Assembly (NCBI RefSeq): GCF_007655135.1
Contig: NC_045128.1
Span: 23,964,811-24,028,810 of the forward strand
Length of the DNA: 64,000 bases
Reading direction: 5' to 3'
Source: Punica granatum
Taxonomy: Eukaryota; Streptophyta; Magnoliopsida; Myrtales; Lythraceae
Positions 12,301 through 23,707 of this stretch are shown here, one piece after another. The translations under genes were made by a program, and so were the position numbers. The notes under the pieces are model-generated. The model was not told the origin of the DNA, did no database searches, and saw nothing but the letters and a program-made list of their open reading frames with translations. Position 1 is the stretch's first letter; each line of letters begins with the position of its first letter.

Positions 12301-13577
12301 AAGGAATGGAAAAATGTTGCAAATTCAGCAACAAGTCGTGATAATTATGATTTAGAAGCGTCCAAAGAGGCTCAGAGTTTGTTACTGGACTAATAATGCA
12401 CATTAACACAGAAAACTATTTTGCCTTTCACAAATTCAACACTATTCAAATCATGGGTGGAGAGCTTCCCAACATGCTGAGATAGCAAGAGTCATTAAAT
12501 TAAAATACAAGAGTGCCAGACGCTGACACAAAAATATTTTAAGCAGTATAAGGCTTAAGAATTATTAAAAAAATAAAATAAATTGCACTGAGAAACAGGG
12601 CTTCTCCGAAATCGAATCACCACATTCCCAAACCATCTCAAGATAACCAACCAGATGCATGAATGGAAAACCAGAACCAGAAAGCTATTATCGGATCAAT
12701 GCCCAATGCTCGTATCTCCCGAAACTCTCTTACCTAGTTCATCTAAAAACCTGATTCCTTTAGACTCACTGTCAAAGATGAATCTAGCAAATTATGTTTC
12801 ACCAGTTGTTAACCAATGACAAAGTTTCGAATAATGTAAAACTCCTTTGCCGCTCCTTTAAGAAACCCAAATTCCATTTTGGAACCCCGAGACTTTAAAG
12901 AACTCACATTTCACTACAATGGGAAGAAAAGCTTCTATGTGCTCGGCAGCCGGTGTCCATAACCCTGAATTCCTTTTCCTTTTCGGCATATCAATTTTTC
13001 CCGACCAACCTTAGCTGTATTGAAACTCCTCCTACTTCCTATGTAAGCAGAACTAAGTAGTCACATAGTATGTACAACTACGAGCACCAAGACAACGATG
13101 AAATTGATGAACCTGCTATTTCCATTGAAATCATGACCCGCCAAGCAAGCTAATCTATGAAATTGAATAACAATCCAAGTCTCTAAGTCTAAATTTAGGA
13201 TCTTGTACGTATTTTCATCTCATAAGTTAATCAACCACCAATCAGCTAATATGAAACATCGAAGGGGCTTAAAGAGACAATGAGTTCACCTGATTGAATT
13301 CGAGAACATCGGACTTGAACCTGATCCTGTCGCCCTTATCGCACTGAATATCCTCGGGGACATCCCTTATGGTTCTCCCACCGCTCCCAGGGATCACAAT
13401 GTCTTTCTTACTGCTCTCATCCACGACCACCAGCCTCTCCCCTGCCGCGGCTCCGAACCCTTTTGCGAACTTGAGCCGGAAATCGCACGTGAGGTCGAAG
13501 CCTCGTCCGAGAGCCCCCAGAGCCCTCACCTCGATGGGCTTCTCCGCCGGAACAGAGGCCGCGGGCCGTTCTTCCAT
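9331..13577 (-). CDS. MACPF (perforin-like) domain protein, seven exons
   Basis: Minus-strand exons 13577-13290, 12296-12058, 11437-11242, 11159-11082, 10996-10813, 10459-10293 and 10053-9331 join in phase at GT-AG sites to give 624 residues, very near the length of Arabidopsis At1g14780, the closest homologue I recognise. Plant MACPF proteins (CAD1, NSL1 and relatives) restrain salicylate-linked cell death and immunity. In order: an N-terminal module (LGRGFDLTCDFRLKFAKG, then CDKGDRIRFKSDVLEFNQ); the MACPF core with SLARFIHTYGTHIIVGMAIG, which contains the Y-G-T-H signature; the segment with CSKRGGD and KWLQTVPTKPEAI; and a C-terminal domain with PVVGLRLYLEGKKCNRLALH, KYDPNWLV, GAQL, SGVYPDGPP, GPHDAPGHWL and VKFALL. 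The intron after exon 6 begins with the less usual GTCTGG. The start at 13577 has the better context; an in-frame ATG at 13586 would add three residues. No disabling change was seen. Confidence 0.92.
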
Positions 13578-13582
13578 CGCAA

Positions 13583-13672
13583 TCATTGCAAGGACGGGTC
13601 TGGTTCCGATGCTATCGTTACGGGGCAAGAATGATGGAGGAGGATAAGGGGAAGGGGAGGGGGAGGGTCCAT
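13583..13672 (-). promoter_or_regulatory. Possible upstream ORF in the MACPF 5' leader
   Basis: An out-of-frame ATG at 13672 (context CCATGG) opens 29 codons, rich in Pro and Leu, ending in TGA at 13585-13583. That stop overlaps the in-frame ATG at 13586-13584 as ATGA. If the transcript starts upstream of 13672, this reading frame could lower or modulate translation of the MACPF protein. The transcription start is not visible. Confidence 0.35.
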
Positions 13673-13735
13673 GGGTTTGAAAGTTGGACAAATCAAAGAT
13701 GGAGGAGGAGGAGGAGGAGAAGGTTGAAATTCAAC

Positions 13736-13944
13736 AGTCAAAGGGATCGCCGAATTCAATCAAAGGGGACGCATTCTTCTTCCAAAGTCAAAGTTCACAT
13801 TTCATCGTGACGGATGAAAATGGACAGAACAATACAAAAGAAGATAGGGGGGGCGGCTGTAGGAGACAGACAGAGAACGACAATTCAAAGAGTGGGGCCA
13901 GCGTGCGCGTTGACTGGCGGGATTGCTGTGTCTCCCCAAGTCAA
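13736..13944. promoter_or_regulatory. Cluster of four W-box cores upstream of the MACPF gene
   Basis: TTGACT or its complement AGTCAA occurs at 13736-13741, 13786-13791, 13910-13915 and 13939-13944. These are core sites for WRKY factors, which control salicylate and defence genes. All lie 160-370 bp upstream of the MACPF start codon, in line with pathogen-responsive regulation of this family. Binding is inferred, not shown. Confidence 0.5.
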
Positions 13945-15057
13945 CGATGCTAACCTACTACCAAGTACCAAAGTACCAGCCAGCCCCTTTACTCATGTCC
14001 TTTATAATTTGTTCGTCTTTAGTAATCTACTCCAATTGTTGTTCGTCTTACCAAAATGCTCCCGATAATATATTGATTACACTCTAATTGATATGGGTAA
14101 AACCATTGAATTACTCACTCAATTCTCATATCTTCATTCCTAAATCAAACACTCCACCTATTTCCATTTGTAAATTTTTCAATCTATTCTACGTATCCAC
14201 CTACTCAAAATTATTATTAAAATGTTTCTTAACTCAATGCAATAAATACAAAATAAATTATAATCTTGTCCAAGAAAATCAAATCCCACTTGTCCAGTGT
14301 TTCATTTACACATCTATCCCTTGGTAAGTGCAGAGTGGACGGCGATAGTGGTGGTGCATGCCAATGGAGGGGGAGCGGGTAATGATTTGTTTACACTAAT
14401 TTTCCGTATTTCGCTGATCATAGGTCATGAATGGATGGCTAGATAAAGAGAGAGGAGCGGCCCAATGATTTTCAATCATGGGCTTGGAGGTCCAGAATCT
14501 CAAGGCCCAGCAGCGGGCCTAGCGCATCAGAGGGAATCAGTGATCCAAAAGGCAGAGGAAAAATGGGCAGACTGGAACAGCCCAGACGAGTGGCCCATTT
14601 TGGCTCGGCAAGACTGATCAGGAAGACCAATCCGGGATTAAGGGAAGTCAGGCGTGAATGGTATATTTGGCGAGAATGACTTTCGGTGAGTTTTTAATAG
14701 TTTGTTTTGTAATAAATTCTAACTTAATTTAACTTAATTTAATTTAATTTTTTTCTCAATTCAATAATATAATTATTAATTTTTTTTTCAAATTTTCTTT
14801 CATACTTTTTCTTATCTATTATTTAAATTAATTTTTTAACACTAAATTCTTTCAACTATTTAACATTTTTTCCTTAATTCAACAACACAATTATTACTTT
14901 TTATTTTCTTCTTCAAATTTTCTCGTATACTTTCTCCAACTACTTTTTTCCCTCTTTAAATCAAACTAAATTAAATTAAATTAGACTTAAGTCGTCCCAA
15001 ATGCAATGTTATTTTTTTTATTAATAGTATTAATTTGCCCATTTTATGTTTTTTTTA
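13945..15057. other. Intergenic DNA
   Basis: No gene recognised. The part 14690-15000 is very AT-rich. A GC-richer stretch at 14330-14660 has no recognisable protein. Confidence 0.5.
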
Positions 15058-15195
15058 TTATAAGTGAGGCTTATGGCCTAGTATAAGAATAGAAATAGAA
15101 AAACTAAATTAAGGGACAAGGAAGTCCCACTGACGAGAATCGAATCCGAGACCTCATTATTTTCGAAAGACGACTTGTGTCACTGCACCAAATCT
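15058..15195 (-). repeat. SINE-like element
   Basis: On the minus strand the element starts at GGTGCAGTGACACAAG (box-A-like). About 30 nt later comes GGATTCGATTC, close to the RNA polymerase III box B consensus GGTTCGANTCC, then GTCAGTGGGAC and a T-rich tail. Shared order of motifs with the copy at 18447 supports one tRNA-derived SINE family. Confidence 0.5.
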
Positions 15196-16248
15196 TTCTT
15201 CACCCCCATTTTATACTTTTTTATCTTTCATGCAATGATGGAGGATTTGTCTCCATTTAATTCTCAATTATTAGTTTATTTTTATATTTTTATTCTTATT
15301 TGATACATCCAGGACATAGGAATAATCATTAGGAGTTGCCTACAAAATCGTGGGAGGAGTGGAATGGATGATATAAGGGCTATGACAATTCGACAATTTG
15401 GCAATTTACATTCCCTTTGCACTTTTGTTCCAAGTCATCTAACGACGAGCTATCTGGCTGCGAAGCGATAGGCTTCGCCCGATCCATGGTTGTCGGCTTT
15501 CTTACTACTAACTGGTCAGCCAGTCGTTTTATGATCAGCTAATTGATTGTCCATATCCACTTATTCAAAAATCACAAAAAGAGTGATAAAGAATATAAAT
15601 GGCCAAATCCTCAAGTCATGATGTTTGACGGTTTTTAAATCTCGTAAATGCACTGGCCATAACAAGTAATATAATGATGAATAAAGTATCGTTTGCACGA
15701 GAACTTGACTGAAAGCTCTACTAGCAATCTAAATTATCACAGCCTAATTAAAATCAAGCAAATTAATATCGGTTTTGAAAATATAAAGCAAATTAAAGAT
15801 AATCGAAAAATCAATTGGTGAGACGACCTAGAATTACAATTTTCCTCACACTACGCTAACTCGATCTACCCCCTTTCCCTAATTCGAAAAAAGACCCACT
15901 CTACTAACCTCAAATTCACAAGTATTTCCCAAGTATTTTCCGAATTGCTTAAGAAAAATATCTAACTCAACAAATCCCTTATATTCCTATGGGAATTGCA
16001 AGGAATCTAAACTCATTAAGTTCCAAGTTGAATTGGCTACCTAAGGTGTGTAAACCCACTAATCAACTCGATTCCTCGAGATTGAACTTAGGCTACTGTA
16101 TCCCTATTCTAAACCTGAAATTTATTTTCCAAGTTCATTCAGATTAACAGATCAATACAACTATTGATCATGCAATTGCTAGCACTAACCACGAGATAGA
16201 ATAAATAGAATAAGATAAAAAAACTAATTAGATCAATATTAAATAAAG
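15196..16248. other. Intergenic DNA
   Basis: AT-rich; nothing recognisable. Confidence 0.5.
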
Positions 16249-16675
16249 GGTTAATTACCTAGAAAAGTACAACATTTGCCCTTTAGAAAATAGCATAAAA
16301 ATGCACGATCTTTGCATTTTTGCTTAAATGTAGAATGATCTTTGGAAAGTAACATAGAAATACGCGACCTTTATACTTTTTTTTCTAAATATAGCATGAC
16401 CTTTAAAAAATAACACAGAATTGCACGACTTTCGAGTTTAGTTGCGATTCTATTAAAAACAAGATCGTGCCTGTAGGTCGTGCCTTTTTGCGCTATTTTT
16501 TAAAGATCGTCTATATTTAGGAAAAAGTGCAAAGATTGTGCCTTTTTGTATTACTTTCAAAAGGTCATGATATATTTAGGAAAAAATGCAAAGATCGTTG
16601 TCTTTTGTGCTAATTTTCAAATATCGTGATATATTTGAAAAAAAGTGCAAATGTTGTACTTTTCCAGTTGATTAA
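16249..16675. mobile_element. Foldback (long inverted repeat) MITE-like element
   Basis: The left end (AGAAAAGTACAACATTTGC after GGTTAATTACCT) is repeated in inverse at the right end (GCAAATGTTGTACTTTTCC before AGTTGATTAA). Both arms continue as imperfect repeats of about 55 bp containing ATGCACGATCTTTGC-like and AGCATGACCTTT-like motifs. The whole 427 bp could fold into one long hairpin. No coding capacity. No clear target duplication was found. Confidence 0.65.
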
Positions 16676-17879
16676 GATGAAAATAAACAAATTAACTACA
16701 TGCGGGTTCACTGCAATTCTAGCATATGAATTTAGCCCATAAGGATTAAAGAATAAGCATAAGAGTTCAATATAAACATTGAAATCGAAGAAGAAATAAC
16801 AGGAGTAATAAAAAATTAGCACAATTGTACCATGAAAAACAAAAACTCAAGTCTCCTTCTTCACAAGTTGTTCTCAGCTCCTTAATGTTGTCCACAGCCG
16901 ATACTCATGCCCTAACCTTGCCTTTTATAATTGAGAAAGGTATCAAAATACTAAAAATCTCACAAAAATCTAATTTCCTAATAATTGAAATTTGATTTCC
17001 TATCTTCTCTTAATTTTCTTCGCTAGATATGCTCAAGACCCGCGTAAAGTCTCGAAAAAGTCAATTTACGGCCGAATAAACTGATATAGAGTGGCCTAGG
17101 CTTCAATATTTGTGACCTAGGGATCTATAAAATAGCACAGTGCACCAAATTTCAACTTATCGTATCTTCTTTGCCCGACCTCCAAATCACAAACCGTCTA
17201 AATCGTTGCTCTCCCTATTTGATAAGCTTTATATCCATATGCAATCTGCACCAAAAACTCAATTTCAACAAGTCCAAAAACATCAAGAACTTAGAGGCTA
17301 CAAAAGATCGATCGACTAAATGACTTAAAATAAATTAAAATAGCACAAGAACTTACTTGGATCCATGGGTTTGTGGAATGTTCATGGACCAGGGAGAATA
17401 AACTCCTCAATATTAAAAAAAAATCATTTAGCTTAACGGATTTTATCTAATTACTCATCCTCAACTCTCACCAATCATAGTAAATTAAAATCTTACATAC
17501 AAGTAAAATTAAGCTACTCAAAGGAAAAAAAAAGCATGGCATTAATAATCTGTGAAAGAGGAAAGAAATTAACTCACGAAGTTGTGGCTTCTGTCCTCGT
17601 AGAGTATGATGGTGTCTCCTATTTTCAGTCTATTTTTCTTCACAAATTCTCTTATTAAATTAGAAAGAGACGATTGCATTGGCTATATACCAAATTTTTG
17701 GATATTTACAAATCTCTGGATCATTTTTAATATTCTAAATTAACATTTTCATTTGGGCGATTGATAAATAAGGATTATACATATCTTTTGAACTTCTGCT
17801 TAAGCACTGAGCGATACTATACTTAAGACTCCATTCCTGTCAGATGCGGCCTCTCTTGTTAGCAGGGATCAGCCCCTAC
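16676..17879. other. Intergenic DNA
   Basis: No gene recognised on either strand. Confidence 0.5.
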
Positions 17880-18085
17880 CAATTACCGCACATCTAACTG
17901 AAAAGTGAATTTAACGGGTTAGTTTATAAATGAAGTTGGATTCTTTCACGCTCTATAATTAAAGGGCACGCATCAAGGGTTTTCCACGTCATTGTAAAGT
18001 GAAGTTAACGCATCAGTATAATAAAATAATTTGGATTCTTTCGCGATCTATAGAGAAAGGGCAAGCTTCCAGAGTTCTCTTAAGT
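17880..18085. repeat. Diverged tandem duplication, unit about 90-110 bp
   Basis: The segment around 17895-17980 (AGTGAATTTAACG then TTGGATTCTTTC and AAAGGGCA) matches 17996-18080 (AGTGAAGTTAACG, TTGGATTCTTTC, AAAGGGCA) with many substitutions. It is an old duplication without coding content. Confidence 0.6.
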
Positions 18086-18446
18086 ATTGATAACTGGCAT
18101 TATAGCGCATCCTCCCGGATCATTGTAGTGTCTATTATGTTCTATCTTTTCATTTATTTTTCTCTCTGTTTTTTTTTTCCCACTCCTATCTTCGTGATTA
18201 GAGGTCAGGTGAACGGAATGGAAAAGAATCAATATCTCTCCGTTCATTCCATTTCAGTATATTGTGATTGCATTTGTAAAAGTTGAAACGATCATCCCAT
18301 TAAAAAGACTGTTTTTCTTCAAGTTGATGCAATATCAACATTCCTTCAAAAAAGTTGATAAATTTTATTTCATCAGTTCAATAAGTTTAAGTAACAAAAT
18401 GGAAAAGACGAAAATGCATGTTTTATTGTTTAAAATAATATCTTAC

Positions 18447-18590
18447 TAATATCTTGATCCAGTGGTACAACACGCCGATTCGGAGTTCAATCCTCATTAG
18501 TGGATTTACGTGACCTTTTGTTTTACATTATTTACTATCTCTATACTAAGTCCACTGTCCTCTTTTATGACAAAAAAAAAAGAAGTTTTA
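18447..18590 (+). repeat. SINE-like element
   Basis: CCAGTGGTACAACACGCCG (box-A-like) is followed about 15 nt later by GGAGTTCAATCCTC (box-B-like), then TTAGTGGATTTACGTGACC and a T-rich body ending near a run of A. The layout matches the minus-strand copy at 15058. The boundaries are approximate. Confidence 0.5.
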
Positions 18591-18857
18591 TATTGCATCA
18601 CGAGTCCTATATCAACCAAGAAATTACTATTTTCCTTCCATATATGTAATATTTCATTCTATAAAACTAACTAATTTTATTCCATTCCATTCCACCTGGA
18701 GCAAATTCCTTCTTTTCTTTTTCTCTGTTCAATGAAAAATAAGGTCATTATTTTCTGAAAGTATTGAAGTAGATCTCTCATTGCCAGTGTGAAACCATTG
18801 TAACACTTTCCTCGACATTATATGATTTATTCTCTGGAGGAGCCGACCCTTAGGAGA

Positions 18858-19349
18858 AAAAAAGGGTGGTCTTCTATTGAGGAATACTTCAATGCCGTTC
18901 CTTAAGGGAAAAAAAGAATAAAAGAAAAAGGACTTTTCCGTAAAGGCATCAATAATTCTTGCTTTTATATTGGGGAGATTTCGACTTAGGTCACCCCTTT
19001 AATGTTTTCCTTGTCTTTTCCTTGTTTTGCCAAAAGGTTGCTTGGTGTTTTTATTTTCGACAATATTTCCTTTTATAATATCTTGTTAATATCATGTTAC
19101 AGTGGCACAAGATGCCGGTTTTGAAATAAAAGGGTGGTCTTGTATTGAGGAATACTTCAACCCCGTTCCCTAAGGGAAAAAAGAATAAAAGGATGAGGAC
19201 TTTTCAGTGAAGGCATTAATAATTCCTTGCTTTTATATTGGGGAGATTTCGACTTAGGTCACCCCTTTAACGTTTTCCTTTGCTTTCCCCTTATTTTGCC
19301 CAAAGGTTGCTAGGTCGTTTTATTTTCGACAATATTTCTTATTATAATA
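18858..19349. repeat. Direct duplication of about 220 bp
   Basis: 18858-19080 and 19127-19349 share nearly all their sequence (both contain GAGGAATACTTCAA and TTGGGGAGATTTCGACTTAG). The 46-bp spacer begins TCTTGTTAATATCATGTTAC and carries AGTGGCACAAGATGCCGG, a truncated head of the same SINE-like family as at 18447. Confidence 0.9.
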
Positions 19350-20602
19350 CATGAATGTATTGGAACATATTTTCATAAATGGCATATATAGTGATGAATC
19401 TTTAGCACATGTCACTATATTCAATCATTCTCCGAAAGCTTTAACTTCAGATTTGATGTAAATGAGTAAATATAGAGATGTAATTGTTAATTCACATTTT
19501 CAATGAAAAATAAAGATTTCTTTTCTTAATATCAAAATTACTTTTCAATCTCCATGGCATCAAAATTTTTGAGTCAATATATATATGTGGTCAATATTCT
19601 CTCCCAGAGCAAGTTAGAATTGACACTAATTACTAGTCCTAGCTACCTCGTAATGAGTTGGTGAGGAAAAATAATTATGACAATAACTTAAGTGATTAAC
19701 ACTCATTTACTGTTCGGTGCAATTTAATTAGTATTTTCTCATTCCAAAGAGCAAGATAGGATTTTCGAATAATTTCTCAAAAATCACTACCTTTACTAGG
19801 AAAATCCTATTCGCAACAGTCATACATGACAATTTACTTCCCTCCCTGGTCACTGTAAAATGACAACATTCCACATGAATAGTAATAGAACATAATTTAT
19901 TAATAATGATAATAGAAGAAAATTTATTAATAATGAAAATTCAATGGACAACCTTTCCATGCCCTTCACTCACGTAACTCTCAAGGAAATGGACAACCTT
20001 CATTTTCTTAATAATTTATTTTCAAACTTTTCTAATGACAAATTTTTTGAGGTCGTGACTTGGAAGCTCGATTGGATTGACAGAATTAAGCAACAATTAT
20101 AGTAACTACTGGCGTGAATAACTCTTAATGAGCCCGTTTATTATAATTTAATTTGTGCTTACTCATAACATATGACGAGATAGAATCACCGAGAAATTTC
20201 TGAAGGCTTTTATTTCCATTGAGCAAATGGAGCCTTTTAATTTGTCGGTAGAAGGTGCAAATAAATTGAGCTATTAACTGTATAGTCTACTTCGAAGACC
20301 TAATAAATTAAGTCAATCGAAAGCGACACATTATGAGGAGTCATGGTACAGAAATGTTGAGAACCGAAATCAAAATCTCGTAGTTGCGTTTTCAAGATTG
20401 ATAATTTCGATAGAAGTTGGTATATTGGTCATCTAAATTGATACTAAGAAATACTAATAATCGATTTATGATTGTATAATTTATTCTTTGATAATCTGAA
20501 AGTTACGTATGAACAGAAAATATTGATTTCATCCTATTGAGTCACCGCCATTAAAATAATTTATTTACTTTTAAGGACACTATTCTTTATATAAAAATGC
20601 AC

Positions 20603-20606
<4 letters not shown>
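19350..20606. other. Intergenic DNA
   Basis: AT-rich; nothing recognisable. Confidence 0.5.

Positions 20607-20633
<27 letters not shown>
20607..20633. repeat. TA microsatellite
   Basis: About 13 TA dinucleotide units. Confidence 0.95.
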
Positions 20634-20865
20634 TGGAAACAAAGTAAATTACATTAAGAAAAACTTAATTTTGCCCGAATTCTAGTTTTGGCCAAAATAT
20701 TATTTTGCAACAAAAGCTACCAGTTTTCATTTTGTCTTGGAAATGACATGCCATCCTACTCCGTAAACGTTTTCTGTCCATTTTTCAACCTGGACTTAAT
20801 GGAAGTTAATATGGATCCACTTCTGCACACGCGGCATCACTCATTGCATGTCACCTCATACAAAT

Positions 20866-21240
20866 TTTAAAAAAATTTAAAAATAAAAGAAAATTCAAAA
20901 AATAATTACAAAAAATCTCAGAAAATACAAGAAATTTAGAAATTAAATAAAATTGAAAAAGCCTAAGAAAAATTCAGAAAGTGCAGAACAAATAGGGAAA
21001 ATTCTAAAAGATAAAAAAGAAAACTCCGAAGAAGTTCAAAGTTTTTCAAAAAATATTCAGAAATTTTTTAAAAAAATCAAGAAGTATCAAGAAAAAAATT
21101 AAAGAAATTCAGAAACTGATAAAAAAATTAAATAAAAACTCATAAATAGTTCAAAAACAATTGAATAAATTTAGAAATAAAATTTTAAAATAAGAAATTA
21201 AATAAAATTACCAAAATATTTGGAAAAAATAGGCGGAAAA
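20866..21240. repeat. Purine-biased, A-rich low-complexity block
   Basis: About 375 bp dominated by A with scattered GAA, AAAT and TTCAG words on the + strand, with near absence of C. The strong strand asymmetry resembles an expanded and decayed simple repeat. No frame codes for a recognisable protein. Confidence 0.7.
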
Positions 21241-21417
21241 GTTATGAATTGAGAATATTAATTCAATTTCATCCAAAAAAACAATCATGAAATGTTGCAG
21301 ACTGGGAAGTTTAGTCAACGGTCATGAACCTCAACATAGACAAATCCCTTGACACCATCGCGCCGGTCAGTAGCTCAGGTATTTTGGCGCCATGAACCGG
21401 TCCCATCATGTCTCCAC

Positions 21418-21500
21418 TCTTATATATACATATATATATATATATATAGATTGCTCTCTCTCTCTCTCTCTACACACACACATATATATATATATATAAT
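21418..21500. repeat. Compound microsatellite (TA, TC, CA, TA)
   Basis: Successive runs of TA/CATA, TC, CA and TA dinucleotides within 80 bp. Confidence 0.95.
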
Positions 21501-23130
21501 GTGAAACTTCTTTTTTTTTTCCACAAAGGGGTGCTTACTCATAACCCATCATTTCACTTTTTTCTCAAATCTATTTTATATTTTTAAAATTATTAAAAAT
21601 ATTTCATAATTTATATTTTTTTCAAGTATATTCCGACGTTATATTTTCCGTAACGTAAGTAAGTTACAAATATATTCAATAATTTTAATTTTTTCTCAAA
21701 TTTATTCTATAATTTTAATTTTTTTCTCAAATCTATCTCATGATTTTAGTTTTTTTCTTAAATCTACTCCGGATAAAGGGCCACAATGAGAAGACCGTTA
21801 AATATTGATGGAAGAAATAACGACGTGATAGATTTGAAAAAAAAAGTAAATCATGAGATATTTTTGATAATTTTAAAAGTATATGATATATTTAAAAAAA
21901 ATATGAAATTATCGGATATATGACGTAATTTATCCTTCCACAAATAAGGGATTCACGCCCTGTCCATGTTAAAGCTTGTGTACGTATTTTCATATGCATA
22001 TACCAAAATTTTGTAAAATCTTCGTGCTTCTTACATGATGGGCTGCAAATTGTGTGTACTGAATCTGAAAAATACTCTTAAATAGCAAAGATAACTCTTC
22101 TCTGCCACTGCTCACGAGTGCAAAGGACTCTAAATTGATCCATATGTCCCTTTTCGAATTGAAAAGTCTTAGATGTGACTGGTATACGATGTGATATGCA
22201 TTTATTATAAGTTAATAGTTGTTTGACACATTAGAACAAATGATTGCAAATCTCTTACATAAATATGTTAAAAAATATGCATAACTTCTTTTTTCTTTTT
22301 TTGGATTCTATCTCTTATTTCTCATCCCTGTACCCTCTCTACTCTTGTTGATTGCTCTATCGTCGGCTCCCGCGGCTCCGACTTCATCCCTCTCTTTCCT
22401 CGATTTCGAAGAGAGAGAGGGAGATTCCAAGCACCTTTCCCAGCCACCAATGTGGTGGCCGCCTAGCACCTCCCCCCTCCCATCGCCTTTCTTTTCTCTC
22501 TCTCCGGCTTTGGTGCAATTAGGACCATTTTGTAAATTTCAAACCATCAAGGGGCAAATGTTTTAAAAAATCTGGGGTTGCCGAGCTAAATCAGTCGAAA
22601 GTTAAGTAGATGTGGGATTACTTAATCATTAGTCACTTTTTTAAGTAACTCATTAACTTAAGTCAATTTCTTAAGTGATGAAAATTTAATTCCAACACAT
22701 AATTTAAGTAATCAAACACATAGTAAGTTTCCCATCACAAACTTGCTTTGATCATTTTCATTCTTCTTGGTCTAATTACTCTAACAACCATGCTTTCCGA
22801 ACAAATTGGTACTGAGCTCGATTCTTGGGCAAGGTTGAAGAGATGTCTGGAGCAACGTTTGAGATGGAGAAGTTCTATGGAACGAAGACTACAACACAAA
22901 TGAGTTAAGACTAAAATTTTACCACGTCTTATTATCAATTATATTTAATTTCTAAATAAAATTTCATATAAAGCTTGAAAAATGAGAAACTATCATGCAT
23001 GTAGATAATCGCATATTATTAGATTATATTTTCTTGAAGAATTCAAATTTTAAAAAATATTTGGAAGATTATCACATTTTATGGATTATACATATATATG
23101 TGAAAACTAAAATTTCAAATAATTGTAAAT
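21501..23130. other. Intergenic DNA upstream of RLK1
   Basis: Mostly AT-rich. A GC-richer segment at 22340-22510 has only short frames with Ser/Pro-rich translations and looks like repeat debris. Confidence 0.45.
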
Positions 23131-23139
23131 TGAAAAAAG

Positions 23140-23230
23140 GGAAAATTGCAAATAGCCATAAGGAATTCTGACGCCACAAGCCGGTCCCACCATGGTTTCA
23201 CCGTCATATATATATATATATATATGACAA
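23140..23230. repeat. Second copy of a motif also at 21365-21445
   Basis: GACGCCACAAGCCGGTCCCA followed shortly by a TA tract here corresponds to GGCGCCATGAACCGGTCCCA followed by a TA tract near 21380-21440. The pair suggests a duplicated promoter-proximal or repeat segment. Confidence 0.5.
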
Positions 23231-23607
23231 TGCGTCCCAATTAACATTTTTGCATTCGTACTTAGGATGGGAATGCCTAAGTCATCCTTCGTTAAAAGAC
23301 GGTGAATTCGCATGTAATTTTTTTGAAATATGAAGGAAATGAATGGAAACGGAGAAAAAGTTGTATGGTCTCTTATAGACTCCCCTCCGGTCTCTCCTCT
23401 TCCCTCCGTTTCCTTCGATCCAAACAAAGGGTCAGGAAGGCTATTTCTAGTCAAGTTGATGCTGACTCTTCGCCAAACATGACGAGTCAAGCACTCATAC
23501 CATTTTCTAGTAAGAAAAATACTTCAAGTTCTGATTGAAAGCTCCACTACTGCCTGGAAGCCCATTAATTATATATATATAGAAGGGAATTCCTTTACAG
23601 CAAAGTG

Positions 23608-23615
23608 TATATAGG
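23608..23615 (+). promoter_or_regulatory. TATA box of RLK1
   Basis: TATATAGG lies about 100 bp upstream of the RLK1 ATG at 23708 and is followed by a C/T-rich leader. A longer TA run at 23567-23583 is an alternative. Confidence 0.55.
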
Positions 23616-23707
23616 CATGTTCTACCTCTTTCCCTCTCATCTAATATTTGCTTAGCCATCCCTTCTCTGCAAACTTCCTCGACATCTTCTCAGCTTTCTG
23701 TCCGAGA

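Noticed and set aside
22345..22566. Ser/Pro-rich 73-residue frame
   Set aside because: Low-complexity translation of a GC-rich repeat-like patch; no promoter, homologue or splice partner seen.
22735..22938. 67-residue minus-strand frame and its plus-strand shadow
   Set aside because: Some coding-like character (charged stretch WARLKRCLEQRLRW on +), but too short and without family or neighbours to support it.
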